DNA of 61,123 nt from Cryptomeria japonica (lineage: Eukaryota > Streptophyta > Pinopsida > Cupressales > Cupressaceae): positions 37,014,517-37,075,639 of the forward strand of contig NC_081411.1 in NCBI RefSeq assembly GCF_030272615.1, read 5' to 3'. Shown here piece by piece: positions 1 through 13,200 of this stretch (position 1 is the first letter of the stretch; each line of letters opens with the position of its first letter). Made by a program: the position numbers and the translations under genes. Below the pieces are notes generated by a model, which had not been told where the DNA came from, searched no databases, and worked only from the letters and a program-made list of their open reading frames with translations.

Positions 1-1860
1 TAAGTGTTGGTTGTATCTTATATCTCTTTCCCTTAAACTATCATAGAAGACTTTAAAGAATACTTGCACAAACTCTGAGGAATGAGTACGATAATCATTG
101 ATATAGAAGTGATATTCTCTTATAACCTTTATGTCCTCCTCGGTGCTATCATGTGCATGCATGAATGCTATGTGTACAAAAATTGTAACTTGTGTAGAGT
201 GGTAATACATAGATTGTACTTCATTTTTCGGCTTTAGTGTATAATTGTCAGCAAAATAAATGACAGAGACAATAGTGCTGAGGGGGAATATTTCCTTACA
301 CAACTTGAATTGCTCATCTAACCACCTAGCTCTATGTGTGTGACCTATGTACTCATACACTAGTTTCTCTTGAAACATCTTCATAAAATCAGCTATGCAT
401 GTATCCCTTTTCACAAACTCACACCTCTTTAATTATTTTCCATCTTTAACACCATATGTGACTGACTTGTATTTTCCAATAGAAACTAGTTCCTTACTAA
501 TTTCATGTGTGCTATCCAAATGTAGGCATGTATGCAACTGTTACAAAACGCCAGATGTAGGACAAAAACCTCTCAAACACATCATCTTATAGTAAATACA
601 CCTGTCATCTCGTCTACATAGTACACTTGAAATAAATTCCCTTGGTGACTTAGGATGTGCTTGTAGCCCACATTCCCGCAAAACATTGTTAGAGTGCAAA
701 GTACAACATATATAACAATAAATATCATAATGCATGGAAAATTCAACATGGACCCTACAACAACATGTAGTATGTGCATGATTAATCTTAACATAAAATG
801 GTTTTGTCATCTCAAAAAATCTTTGACTAATTTTAATTTGAGGAAAGCTTTGAAGAAACCTTTCATAAAAGTATGTTTGAGTTGTATCTAAATAGTATTT
901 TGGATGTGGCTCACGATTACAAATTCCAATTCGCCTTGTAACAACATCTCTTTGGTTGGGTGAAACCCTTGTGTTGTCATGCCAATAATTCTCAATTAAT
1001 GTTCTTAGTGCATCAACACCAACCTTGTCCTTGCGTGGGAGTCTACCCTAGAATGCCCAAAGAGAATTGTTAGGATCCTCGATTTTCTCTCGCCTCTCTA
1101 AAGCATAGTGTAATGTGGTTCTACTTATCCTTAATGACTTGCTTTTTTTGCTTATTAAATGAGATTTTTTCATTTCCTTTCCCATTATGGTTGATGTGAG
1201 GACACGACGAGTAACATTAGCATTTTTAGTGCATGATTTTGAACCAATGTCTTGGTATGCATCAAAAATATTTCTCACAATGGTTCTTTCACTATTATTT
1301 TTGGATGTTCTTAAACCCAAACTTTTCATTGTCTCTCTAAATTTCAGATTTTTAATCATTTCAACAACTAATTGGCATCTTCCACTTTGATTTAAGTTTT
1401 CAAAACAGTTATTACAAATTATTCTAACTATTCTTCTACAAGTTCTTTCGGAAATTTTATCATGCATTGGCTTCACAATATTTTCATCAATATCTATTAG
1501 GAACTTTGGTTTTCTATGAATTATTCTAAGAGGTGTTAAGATTGGTGCATGCTTTTCATTTCATTAGGTGAATTATGTTCATTGATCACATCAAATTCAA
1601 AATAAGATATCTTCTTTAATTTCATTAACATTTGCATTCATCAAATCATTTTCAAATGGTGTGTGTTCATTGCATTCATTAGGTGCATTCATCATATGTA
1701 CTTGAATTGGTGTATGTTGATCATTTTGATTTGGTGCATTCATCATATCAATTTCAATTGTTGAATGTTCATCACTTTCATTAGGTGCATTAGATGGTGT
1801 ACCTTCACATAATCTTCTCATACGCTCCCTTTATCTTTCCTTTTCTGCCTCTCTTTGTTC
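1..1860 (-). pseudogene. Transposase-like protein, decayed, truncated by window edge
   Basis: Reading the minus strand from about 1860 to 1 gives a long protein-like translation that runs off the left edge. In order: an N-terminal Lys/Arg/Glu-rich piece; an Asn/Pro/Glu-rich repetitive piece (1597-1821) with recurring NAPNE and EHTP; a Cys-containing basic region (1048-1560); a conserved-looking WHDNTRVSPNQRDV stretch near 950-1000; a Cys/His-rich segment (541-810); and a segment with FADNYTLKPKNEVQS near 215-250. Three in-frame stops interrupt it (1048-1050 TAG, 541-543 TAA, 433-435 TAA), and there is a frame break near 1600 and another upstream of 1821, so it is a pseudogene. The aspartate within the ADNYTL stretch could be a DDE-type catalytic residue, but that is inference. 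I remember similar repetitive unannotated proteins from gymnosperm and bryophyte genomes and cannot name the superfamily. Confidence 0.55.
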
Positions 1861-2318
1861 ATTTGTTCCTCTCTTGTTCTTTCACATTGTCCTACACATA
1901 ACATCATGATGACAATCCACAATCAAATAGGAAAAACAAAAAAAATGATCATCATTTTATAAAATCTAATGTAACAATAATAAAATAACTTCAAGAAAAA
2001 CCAAAATACAAGACAAATCATTCATGATCAAAGCAAAAAAACTACAAATGATCATCATTTTGTTGTAATCTAAAGTAACAATGATAAAATAACTTCAAAA
2101 ACAATCCAATATATGAGACAAATCAATCATTTCAAAGAAAAAGTGACAAAAAATTTGAAAACCTGATTGTTACTATCCCAGAAAATCATGTGCAAAAGCA
2201 GTGGGGCCTTCAAAGTTTTTAAGCCGTTGGGACTAAAATATATTAACCTTTAATGTGAACGTTCACAATTTCTCATAACCCATACAGGTTATGTAGAACT
2301 AGAAGTTTTGGCCTATGA

Positions 2319-2320
<2 letters not shown>
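1861..2320. other. AT-rich non-coding DNA
   Basis: No coding signal seen. There are short A-rich runs and an imperfect duplicated stretch around 1945-2110 (the motif atgatcatcattttg recurs about 100 bp apart). Confidence 0.5.

Positions 2321-2321
<1 letters not shown>

Positions 2322-2384
<63 letters not shown>
2322..2384. repeat. (AG)n microsatellite
   Basis: An uninterrupted run of about 31 AG dinucleotides, read directly from the sequence, followed by a short purine-rich tail. Confidence 0.97.
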
Positions 2385-2388
<4 letters not shown>

Positions 2389-4802
2389 TAGGAAGAGGGT
2401 GAGAGATAATTAATTCATATATCCTTATATGTATAGCTTGACAATTTTATATTTGTTAGATAATTTAATTTATACACTGTACAAGTTTTTTTATATCATT
2501 TATTTTGTAGTTATTGATGTGATCTAATGGAAACAATAATATTATAGTTCATTATTGCCAATAGTGCATTACTTTTGTTAACATGTGAGTCTTCAATTAC
2601 ATAGGTCGATGATGCCTAAAATTCATTTTTCAAACCCTAAAATCATTAATTATAATTGCTTAACTTGAATTAAAAATTATTTAATTAAAACATTGAAATA
2701 ATTATAAAATTTAAAATAATTATTAATTAGGATTACAATCTAAAAATAATCCATTAAAACATTTATAGATAATTTATTATTATTTTAAATTTTAAAATAA
2801 CAATTGATAAGCTAGAATAATATTATATATATTGAAACCAAGTAAAATTAAAAAAATTAAATATTCTATATAATTTTGATTTTAATTTGATTCTAACTTA
2901 ATTTTAATTCTGATTTACAAGATTAAAACTTAAATTAATTTAAAATGCTCTAATTAAGTATAACAAGAATTCAAATTTAGATAAAAAAATATATGATCAT
3001 AATTATAACTTAACCTACGTAACTAAAATTTTAATAATAAAATAAATATAATAATAAACTTAGCCTTTAATCTAATTCTTAAATTTAATATTATTTAAAC
3101 TTATTATTGAATTTGTTATAAATATTTAATTAATTATAATTATAATCATATAATTAAACATAAAATATATATTTTTAAAATTAAATCTAAGTTCTAATAT
3201 AAAACAAAACAAGCAATTTAAAAAGATTAAAGAATCTGAACACTCACCACTGTAAATATTTTGCTCGAACTTAAAAGAATGACCTTCTTTAATGAAGGTA
3301 ATTTTTTTTCTTTATCAATTGTGAAATTTATTAATGCTTATCATTATTGCTTTATTATATTTATGAGTCTAATTGTCTTTATTTCATCTATTATTAGTTC
3401 TTGGATACTATTGCATTCATTCAATCTAATTTTTTTAATTAGATTAACCAATCAGAATATAGAATTAAAATTTTTGAACAAAAAACTAATAGTTTAAGTT
3501 TAATTTTTCTTTTAAGTAATTATAAAAATGACCATTATCTTTATTTCTATTGGTGACAATAGAAAAAATTCATTGTTCTTAAAAAAAATCATATTTTTCT
3601 TCATCCAATTTTGTTAGGTGGCCTACCAATTGTACAGATAATAATAACAATATTTCTAGTTTAGAAAAAATTAAATACCATTTCATTTATAACAAAGATT
3701 GCATTAAATGCACAATATGAATCTCAAGGTAAAGTAGCATATACAAATACATCTAACAGTCAAATTGTTAATGATGAAAGCCTACGTGGAATGCCCACAC
3801 TAACATATTTTTTTCACGCGTTCCAAGATAATTAAAAAACCTATTGAATATTATTAAAATAATATCAATTTTTTTTAATTGGAATAAACAATAAAAAAAA
3901 TTACAGAGTAGCAGATTACAAAATACAACTTAGTTGACTTGAAGACAACAAATAACAAAGAATTTGCATCAACAACATTGAAGTAGCAACAAAATCAGAC
4001 AAAGGCAGTGGTGGAAAAACTACAGTGACAAAGGCAGTGCTGGAAAAACTACAGTGGACAATGACAAATGCATAAGATATGAAGTAGCACTACAATATCA
4101 ACCACAATACATAACCCATGCTGATCACATGGTTCGAGAATGCAGCCTAAGAGACAACTTTAACCTTGTTGTAGAGAAACAACTTCTGGAGTCAATTGGA
4201 GCAGAAAAGAGGGCAACGACATATAAAAGTATGACAAAAGAATGACAACACAACCAAATCTCCAATGGGAAGAGAATATGTGCCAATGAATTGAGAAGCC
4301 CATCTTGTTGTGTCTTTTTGTCACTTGTTGAAGAAACAAAATGAGAAGAACCTGCTATGAAATGCTTCGAAGTTGTTGTCACTCTCTCACGTAGCTGGGC
4401 CTAGAGATTTTTGGCTTGTAGATGAGTTGCAGCATCATGACAATAAGATACTAGCCAAGTCATCAGAGGATGCAGATTATAACATATAGTATAAATTTCA
4501 ATTTCCAATGGGAGAAAAGAGTGACACAAAGCAGCCTGCCAATGAAACATCCAAATATTTTTAATGATGATAAGCTTGCATGAGTTGGAAATCATGTTGT
4601 GGGCTTGAGCGGAACCAAGAAGAACGGCTTTCCATGACATAAAATAATATCATATTTTAATTTGCCAATTTCTCTTTGGAAGCATGCTTATGTGATATGT
4701 GGGATATATTTTCTTGAGTGGGCTTACCCCACCAAAACTAAATTAAATTAATTAATAAAAAATTTGAATGACGCAACTATTCATTAAAATTTTTAGACAC
4801 CT
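2385..4802. other. AT-rich intergenic DNA, no gene seen
   Basis: Very AT-rich with many stops in all frames; the few short ORFs (for example 3261-3497 and 4054-4245) have no recognisable content. A small direct duplication of about 29 bp (acaaaggcagtg..tggaaaaactacagtg) occurs at 3999-4055. Confidence 0.5.
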
Positions 4803-4811
4803 ATATTCAAT

Positions 4812-4980
4812 GGACGTAGTTATTCCAGCTCCAAAATGGGGTTAGCAAACGTGTGTTATTAACAATTTCGAAAAATCGTAGCCTTTCTTTATGAAATCAA
4901 TAGTGTATCAATGTATAATTGTCGTATTACTGACATATGTAACACTCTAGTTGCGATTTGGAGCCAAAATAGTTGCAGGC
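4812..4980. mobile_element. MULE-type MITE, copy 1 (169 bp)
   Basis: A short foldback element. The left end (about 4812-4840) and right end (about 4953-4980) are imperfect inverted repeats sharing the core CTATTTTGGCTCCAAA on the right end's complement. It is flanked by a perfect 9-bp direct repeat, atattcaat, at 4803-4811 and 4981-4989. A 9-bp target duplication with terminal inverted repeats and no coding capacity is typical of Mutator-like non-autonomous elements. It is a relative of the copy at 6550-6712. Confidence 0.8.
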
Positions 4981-4989
4981 ATATTCAAT

Positions 4990-5520
4990 TGGTGAAAAAC
5001 GCTACATTAATTTTTATATCTATTTTTTTAATTATTGCATAGAATATTTACACAAATTACATTATGAATGCTTCAATGCACTAGTTCTCAAATGGTGGGA
5101 ACAGATTTGGAACCATTATTTAATAATTAATTTACTTAAGAATTTATTTATTAAAATAAAAATTAAATCTTTTCTTTTTAAATTTCTTTTAATTATAAAA
5201 TTATATTTATTTATATATAATATTTGGAGGGGTCAAAATTTATTTAAAAAATAAATAAATCTTTTAAACTTATATTTCTAGGTTGCTTTTAATTACAATA
5301 TTATATTTCTTTATATATAATATTTGGAGGAGGCCATTTATTAAATAATTTGTTTAAAAAATTACTTTAAACCTTTTAAACTTACTTTTTTGTATTTTCT
5401 TTAATTATAACATTATATTTAGAGATATTTTATTATATAGTTAAAAATTTAAATATATATATATATTATTCTAGAGATTTTAATAACTATTATATTATGA
5501 AATATATAATGTATAGTATA
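4990..5520. repeat. AT-rich tandem duplication (about 100-112 bp unit, three copies)
   Basis: The motif tttaattata..attatattt recurs starting near 5188, 5288 and 5400, and copies 1 and 2 share the tatataatatttggagg tail. This is a degenerate AT-rich tandem repeat. The ORF that spans it (4973-5254) is low complexity and not credible. Confidence 0.6.
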
Positions 5521-5990
5521 TAACTTACATTCATCTCTCCCCCCCCCCTCTTCCTCTTTCTAGATCTTACATCTATATCTCTTTTCCTCTCCATCTATAT
5601 CTCTCCATATTTCTTCTATTTCTCTATCAATATATCTCCCCCTCTATTCACCTCTCTCTATGTATCATTTCATATCTCTAGCTTTATATATCTCTCTCCC
5701 TCCATCTTGTTCTCTATCTCCATCTCCATTTCCATCCCCATATCCATCTATATATCTCTAACTTTTTGTCTTCATCTACATGTCTCTATCTTCATCTTTA
5801 ACTATTGGCAAGCAATCGAAGGATGAATTTAATCATTGTAGATAGGATGCAACAAAGACGTTAAAAACTGTACTCTTAAGCTAACAAATGGAAAGAATAA
5901 TCTCGTTGATATCTCTCTATCTATTTCTCTCTCTTCCTCTTTCCCTCTATCTTCAACTCTCTTTTTTTCTACTCTAGGCTAACTAGACTA
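5521..5990. repeat. Polypyrimidine (CT-rich) tract
   Basis: About 450 bp of strongly pyrimidine-biased sequence made of degenerate tctctatctccatc-like units, with a run of nine Cs at about 5541-5549. Probably a decayed microsatellite; no gene seen. Confidence 0.7.
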
Positions 5991-6540
5991 ATGGAAAGAG
6001 TGTCCCTTGTATAATATCATATTATGTAATATACTACATAATTTATGAATCACAAATAATATTAATATATACTATATAATATGTATTAAATATATTTTAT
6101 AACATATAATACTAATACAATTTTTTTTTTATTTTTAAATATATATATATATATCATAATAGAAAAACTATTAAAATTTTGAAAATGAAATATAGTTTAA
6201 AAAAATTAATATATATTTGTAAATGAGAAATATTAAAATCTAAATTTTAATTTTAAAATACAAAAACTTTTAATTTATTAATTAAAAATGAAACATATCA
6301 AGTATGGGACTGTTTGCCCAAAAAATAGTAACTGATTCAGGAGATGATGTAATATGACAACTAGAAATGAAACAAGAGCGGTGCACGTGTTGTTGGGTAA
6401 AAGGAAAAAGGGCAAGTGCAAACAAGCTAAAAGCGTACATAAAATCGTGAAGTAGCCTAGCAAAATGAGAAATCAAATGGAAAATAGTGGGAAAGGCAAA
6501 GAAACGGTAAAAATAAATAACTGGATGTGATTCTTGAATC
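5991..6540. other. AT-rich intergenic DNA
   Basis: No gene seen. It contains TA-rich runs (for example 6136-6154), and two short overlapping minus-strand ORFs at 6278-6476 have no recognisable content. Confidence 0.5.
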
Positions 6541-6549
6541 GTCTTGCAT

Positions 6550-6712
6550 GGTCGCGACTATTTTGGCTCTAAAATGGACCTTTCGTACAACGTGATAACG
6601 ATGTGTTAGTCAATCGCAGCAGTTTATTGCAAAATCTACGGTGTAAAATGTGTGACTAACACGCATGTTAGTCAATCCATACTGTCGTTTTGGAGCCAGA
6701 ATAGACGCGTCT
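6550..6712. mobile_element. MULE-type MITE, copy 2 (163 bp)
   Basis: Terminal inverted repeats: the left end 6550-6577 (GCGACTATTTTGGCTCTAAA within it) pairs with the right end 6684-6712 (GGAGCCAGAATAGACGCG). A perfect 9-bp direct repeat, gtcttgcat, flanks the element at 6541-6549 and 6713-6721. The inverted ends share a core with the element at 4812-4980, so they are two members of one family. There is no coding capacity. Confidence 0.85.
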
Positions 6713-6721
6713 GTCTTGCAT

Positions 6722-7337
6722 TACATTTAAATAACTTTGATTTGTTGATTTGGGAAAGTAGGTCATCCCTCTCAGCTAAGAAATGCCTTCGATGAAAGAT
6801 ACCTTTCTATGATAATTGAAAAACATTGAAACACTTATATTTTAATAGGGGTGAGGGCCCTATCAAGGAACAAGCTCCTCTAGTGGGGTATAGGAGTTGA
6901 CCAAAATGAGCTTCTTAGTGGAGCACTTAAATAGTCATATGATATTTATCCCTGTAAGGTATTCTTTAAATCTAAAAAGCCATCATGTGATGGTACATGA
7001 ATGCACCAATTAAACATGACTTAGTACACAACTATTTGTGTTACATTTTTTTGGAACCATTTTGGACATCTTAACAAACAATGTTCTAATTTGACATCAC
7101 ATTTGAACATACGGTCCTAAACCAAATTTTATGAGTATGAGACTTGCTTAGAGTGATTTGAAATATCTACATAAGATTTTAAAAAACAAGAAATCAAGAT
7201 GTCCTATTATAAAGACCTCTCCTCTATCAAATTAATTAAAAATCCAAACAAGCACACCCCCTTTCTACTTAACGATTATTTTCCCCTAGTTTTCCTTTGT
7301 ATATGCTTTGTGTTGTAAACTCATGTTCCCATGCTAC
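6722..7337. other. Intergenic DNA left of the outer retrotransposon
   Basis: No gene, RNA or clear repeat recognised. It ends with gctac (7333-7337), the left member of the imperfect target-site duplication of the outer element. Confidence 0.5.
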
Positions 7338-8578
7338 TGTAGACGTATAAAAATGACCACATTCCTAAATGAATATTTTATGTTCATTCCTCTATTTAAT
7401 TAAATCCAATTTAATTAAATTACCCGTATTCCTCTATTTAATTAAGTAAATTACTCAATTAAATGCACTATACCTCTTTTACCATTTAATAGAATAAATT
7501 CATTTTATTCAATTAAAACCCCTATCCACTTTTTAATTAAATTCAAATTTAATTAAAATATTTATCCTAAATTAAATAAATCTAATTTATTTAATTACAA
7601 ACAAATTGAATTAAATTCAATTAAAACCCATTATCTCTTCATCCACTTGCAAAATCCTACACCTCCCACTTGCATCCTAAACCCTCTTCCTAATTTCTTC
7701 TAGAATCCATCTAATCCTAATTAATTAACCCAAACCCATCCATTATCCCTTTTCCCTAAATTTGAGGAGGTCACTTCTCAAATTTGGAGTAAAGTCTTCT
7801 AAAGGCATTAAAGTCTTTATCCATTCAACAAGCTAACTTGTTGAATACCCCCAAATTTGGAAGGACTCTTACAAATTTGTCCCCAAAGTCTTCATAACCA
7901 TTAATGGTTAACTCAACCCTCTAGCATGGTTAAAGAATTTCCCTAAACTCAACCTCCATGTAACCCAAGGGTCTCATCAAGCATTTATTGCTTTGACCAT
8001 GGTTATCCTTAATCCTTTGCACAAGAGTTTATCCTTTGGATAAAAGCTTTATCCAATGGGTAATCTTAACTTAACCTTAACCCTTAATCCCTAGGGTAAC
8101 CATAAGGTCTTCTCAAGCATTTAATGCTTCTTACATCTCCTCTCAACCAACCTTATGTTGACAATTGTCACCATTTCATTGGTGCCAATTGCAAACATGG
8201 ATTCCCAACTTTCAAACTTAGCCCTTGATTAACTCTTTCAATCCTGACCATTCATTGCCCTATTTTTGCTATAAATAGAGCTCTCATTTCTCCATTTTAG
8301 ATCATCCAAGTCTTTAGCATCACACTTATACTAAAATTCATTCAAGCTTTCATATATCATTTATGCTCATCATTTAGCCTCTCTTTTAAGTAGGAATTAA
8401 TCTAAATATGCATGTTTAGAGTATGTTCCTTGTCATTTAGATTAATCATAGACTAATATAGCATGCTAGGATAGTCTTGTTACTAATCTTGTCATATTAT
8501 AACTAGTTTCTTGCATTTATGGAATCATGCATAGCCTAGGATGCATTTCATCTTAAAAATCAACAAAAGCATCCCTCA
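7338..8578 (+). repeat. Outer element 5' LTR, left part
   Basis: This matches 43908-45090 closely, with small indels: for example about 40 bp near 7400-7440 is absent from the 3' copy, lost between short repeats of tctatttaattaa. It is AT-rich, with a TATA box (TATAAATAG, 8270-8278) and tcatttctcc just downstream, a plausible promoter and transcription start. The LTR is broken at 8578 by the inner element and resumes at 28311. Confidence 0.9.
8270..8278 (+). promoter_or_regulatory. TATA box of the outer 5' LTR
   Basis: TATAAATAG in the sequence gctataaatagagctc. The equivalent site in the 3' LTR reads gcaataaatagagc (about 44787), so the 3' copy has lost the first T. Confidence 0.55.
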
Positions 8579-9197
8579 TGTTATCACTGATTAAAAATGG
8601 GTTTTTCTTTTCCCATGATTGGCTATGGTTTGTTGAAATTTTGAGTAGGGTGCATTTTCAAATGTTTCAGCTCTATTCTAGGCCTTAAGGGTTTTTGATT
8701 TTAGATCTTCTAATGTTTGTTTAAAACCCTCTGGTTTCTAATATTTCGTTACTTTATCCACTTAAGTAATGGGTCATGGGATCGTAGGAAGTGTCCCCCC
8801 TTGTTGTTTGCCTAGGCGGTCATGTTAATTAATCACAAAATTTATGCCTTCTATGTATTTCTCCTAAAGTTGTCGGGCCCAGTAACTAGTGTGCATCTCG
8901 CAGATGGATCTACGGCTTTCGCTATTTCGCTAAGCAAAGTTGCGCGTAGTTTAAAACCAGTGAAGTTGTGAAAATGACATGGCATGCCACCTAGGCGGTC
9001 TAGCTGGATGATGAGAGCAAGTAGAACGGAAGCACGCGACATAAGTCACAACAATCAGCAGGTCGAGATTAAAGGTAAAAAGGCGGGCCCAAGAGGTGAG
9101 TCAGGTCGCCAGTTAGGAGATGACCTGGCAGATATAGCTGTCAAAGATTAACTGGAGCCTAGTGCTTTCTCTTAGAAAATGAAAAAATGACGAGTTA

Positions 9198-9614
9198 GCT
9201 CCAAAGGTGACTGGATGCCAGGTGTTCAAAATGAATAAGCGGGCCCACTCCTCCCGAAAGCCTTTTCCGATGGTTAAATGTCGATCAACTAAAAGATGAT
9301 CGGATGGCCCGCGCTATTTCGCAAGGGTAAGATGCTCGTGTTTTAGACCCTGTGAAATAACAAGAGTGAACGAGAGCCGTCCACATGTCCGGCGACAGAT
9401 GGTCATGCCAGCTCTGAAGGTGACTGGATGTCAGGTGTTCAAAATGAATTAGCAAGCCCGCTCCTCTCAAAAGCCTTTTCCGATGGTTAAATGTCGATCA
9501 ACTAAAAGATGATCGGACGGCCCGTGCTATTTCGCCAGGGTAAGATGCTCGTGTTTTAGACCCCGCGAAATAGCGAGAGTGAACGAGAGCTATCCACGTG
9601 TCCGGCAACACATG
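9198..9614. repeat. 213-bp tandem duplication in the inner 5' LTR
   Basis: Two copies start at gct 9198 and gct 9411 (period 213) and share the stretches aggtgactggatg and tcgatcaactaaaagatg. The same duplication with the same period is in the 3' LTR (22646 and 22859), so it predates the insertion. Each copy contains ctatttcgc..gcgaaatag inverted arms. Confidence 0.85.
9526..9574. other. Perfect inverted repeat (potential hairpin)
   Basis: GCTATTTCGC (9526-9535) and GCGAAATAGC (9565-9574) are exact reverse complements separated by 29 bp. Related, less perfect pairs occur at 9313-9361 and in the 3' LTR near 22769-22810. A smaller pair, gatca..tgatc, lies just upstream. Confidence 0.7.
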
Positions 9615-10253
9615 GTCCTAGAAGAAAGTTGTGGGCCCGCCAAGGTGGAACCGACGGTATAAGAAAAGGACACGCAGCTAGTGTTAAGTCGAATACGAAA
9701 GACATTTAAAGGCCAGTGGTTGGGCACCACATGGTAGCAAGTAGCCAATAGACAAGCGGGACCCAGCGTGGAGCCAAAGTTGTTAGTCAGTATAATGCTC
9801 GATCAAGTTTCTTTTGATCGGACGGTCGACACTATTTCACAGGACCAAGCTGCCCGATAGTTATGCTTCACGAAGTTGCGAAAGAGGAAAATGAAAGACT
9901 TGCAGGAACGTTGTGACCTGTTGGAGCGAAAAAATACGAATTCTCCTATGAATTCAATTTTGAAGGGACGGCCGAAGCATGCAGAATCAATGTTGTAGTT
10001 AAGACTCTAAGTACAATATATGACTTCCTATCAACCAATGAAGATATCTTTTAAGGAATTTCCTGCAGAGGAGCAGATGCAGAGATATTTTCTTCAGGTA
10101 TAGAGCAAGTTAGTTCAGTTGCAGAGAAACTTCCTTCAAGCTAAGAACAGGTTTTCTTGTACTCTTGTGTAGCAATTGCTGTGTGGTGTGTTTCAGATAA
10201 GATATTGATCCACAGAAGTGTCTAAGAGTGGTATTCATTTCTTACGTTTTTAA

Positions 10254-13200
10254 ATGGCTCCTAAAAGACAATTTTCTGGCAAAGTCAATTATTCAGAAAG
10301 GAGTGTCTATGATGATTTTCTTGAACAATTGATATTGTCAACTAATCAGGCATCGAAGGTAAAAGAATTAGTGCCTAGAGCTCCCCGTTTAACGATAGGA
10401 GAAGGACTGTATGACAAGGGTAACTGGTTGAGAGACCCATATGTTGGATTGTCTGGGTTGGGGTTGTTTAAGATTGGATTTGGAATGAGAAATTCTCCGG
10501 CCCCGTAAAACAGTATTTGGGAATTAGATGTTGGGAAATTGGTAGTCCCAAGGGTATTTATGGACGTAGATTTGTTGACCCAAATTGCGCTCAACTATGA
10601 TCCAGTCACAAGAAGCATTCAGGATATAAATGGAAAAACCCTTGTTGAGATTAATGCTGAAGAATTCAAGAATGATTTTGGGCTTAATGAGTTTACTAAT
10701 TTTCTAGAACCCATAAATTTCAAATCATTAGCTCAAATCTACAGTTCACAGAGGAGTCATCTTAGGAGCGGGCCCCTCAAGGAGTTTTTTGTGAAGATAG
10801 GTGGGTTGACAGTTGTAGGACCCAACACACAAGAGCCCTTTTCATTGAGTATGTTCACCCTTAGGGCTAAAGGAATGTACTGGGCACTTTGCCAAGTTTT
10901 GGGAGAAGATGTTGAAGCAAACATGCCAAATCACTACCTATTAATGATTGCCCAGATTTTGAATCCTTCTCTTGCAATTACATTTGATTATGCCTCTTTC
11001 ATTGCTGATGCTATCCACGGAGGGTTAACAAGAATAAATAATGGAAAGGTGGATAGGCCTTTCAAATGGTACTCACTCCTGATGCATCTATTTCTTTTCA
11101 AAGGTGGTGATTACTTTGCCAGTGGATTGGACCTTGTAAAGGAGAAAGAAGGAGAAAAGATGTCGGTACAACTATGGAGTACTGTGTTGTCATGGGATAG
11201 AGAGGATGCCAGTTTCTTGAAGTTTGACAAATACTTTGCATGCAAGATCAGGACTCTCCTCTATTCAGAAAACCCAAGAATCCCCAAGGTTCTTTTGGAA
11301 TTCATAAGACCAAAAGAATTCGTAGAGAACATAAAAATTGTTCACAACTGGGGTGACATCTATTTGTATCCAGTCTCAACAGTTTTCAGAGTGTTTGGTT
11401 TTAGAGGCACTCCATTCTTGCTACCTTACCAGGTCCATCTCAAAGTGGGAATTGCAGAGATCCTTAGACAAATTGGTGGTGTACAAGAGGCAGAGTTAAC
11501 AGGCAGGGATAAAGGGACTATTTTCCCTGCAGCTACCATAGCCCACCAATTTGTAATAACAAAGGGAGGTTGGAATTTCTTTGAGGATTTTCTCAAGCCT
11601 TATCATTTGTCCACTACAATATCCAAGTGTACTGATCCAGAAGACTTCTTCAATGGCATGTTTAGAAAGATTGCAACATGCAGAGGTAGGCATCACCAAT
11701 TTTAGTTTCCTGAAGACCTCATCAGAAATGAGTTTGATCTAGATGAGCAGGAGCTGAGGAAAGAGAAATGGGTAGCTTATAAGAAAGCCTTGGATTTCGT
11801 GCATCAGTTTGATGCCAGCTATGACCCATTGTCTAGATTTTTCCCTCTAGAGGAGAAAATAAAGTTTTTAATTGTTTGCTTTGAAGATGTGATGTGGACT
11901 CTAAAGGAGAAGAGGGAAGCTATAATCAAAAGCAACCTTGAAAAAGCGAGAATGATATTAAGCAGGTCAGCTTCTAGCAAAGCAATCCCTCCTGGTGATT
12001 ATACACTACACAAGAAAGCTAGTTATAGTGCGTTGATGCCTACAACAAGGGAGCCCTCTACCTCTAAAGGAAAGAGGAAGGTACAAGATGTCATTGAAAT
12101 CCAAGAGAGCCCAAAAAAGCAAAGGGTAGGGAAAGAAGTACAATCGGATGCACCTTTGTATTCCCCATCCTAATCCCCTATCCATATAGGAGATGAGCAA
12201 GCAGTAGCTGAGAAACTCCTATAGCTAGGCAGTCTAGGGGAAATTGCTTACACTTATGATGAAGTGGAAGAAGGAATGCGAGAAGAACCCCTTGCTGCTG
12301 AGATGGATATTACCACCACTAAACTCAAAGGTCAGGAGTGGGATCCTGAGATAAAGCAGGCAAGTACTGCCTTCTTGGTTGACAACAATTTTGTCACATC
12401 AGAAGCATTTATGCAGTTTATATGGAAACAAAACATAGATAAGTATAATGCTAGATGTGAAAAGTGAAAGGCTTAGCAGCCTAATAAAGATCTAGCCCTG
12501 GTAGAAGAGGAAATAAAGCAAGAGATGATGGAAGAGTTCAAAACCATCACCCCTGAGCAAGGGAGAGACATGGTGGCACAAGCTGGAGTGCTTATTTTAC
12601 CTGAGTGGGATATAGCAGATGCCTTGGTGCTAGACGCAATGAGGAAGGAGACCAAACCCATGGAGGGAATTACTTTTAGTAAGGATAATGCTACACTCGT
12701 CATGTGGTCTCTGAAGAGAAATGAGAGTAAGAAAAGCAAAGACACCCCAAGGTTAAGTTACCTTGGTGGGATGATGGTGAAAAGAGTGTAGAGTACAGGG
12801 GTAGTGGAAGCTGCTGGCACTGTTCTAGAGACTGCAAAATTCAGTGTTGCAGTGGCAGAAAAGGAAGCCAAAGAGAAAGAGATCCTCCAAGTTAAGTTGG
12901 AAATAATCTTGAAGGCCTATAACAGTGCAAAGGAGGAGGTAAGAGGTAAGGATAGCATCATTGCTAAGCTGCAGAGCCAGTTGACTTGACAATACAATCA
13001 AGGTGAGTCTTCAACACTGATGATTTCCTCTTCTCTTGCAAGACCTCCACCTACTAGCCCCATCATTGAGTTTCCACCATCTCCAGCACCCTCCAGCTCT
13101 CAAATGGTTGAAATTACTCCTCAAGAATTAGAAAGCTTAAAACAGGCTCAGACCTTATATGCAAAGAAGTATGAGGAGAGAGTAAGGGCTACAATTTTGA

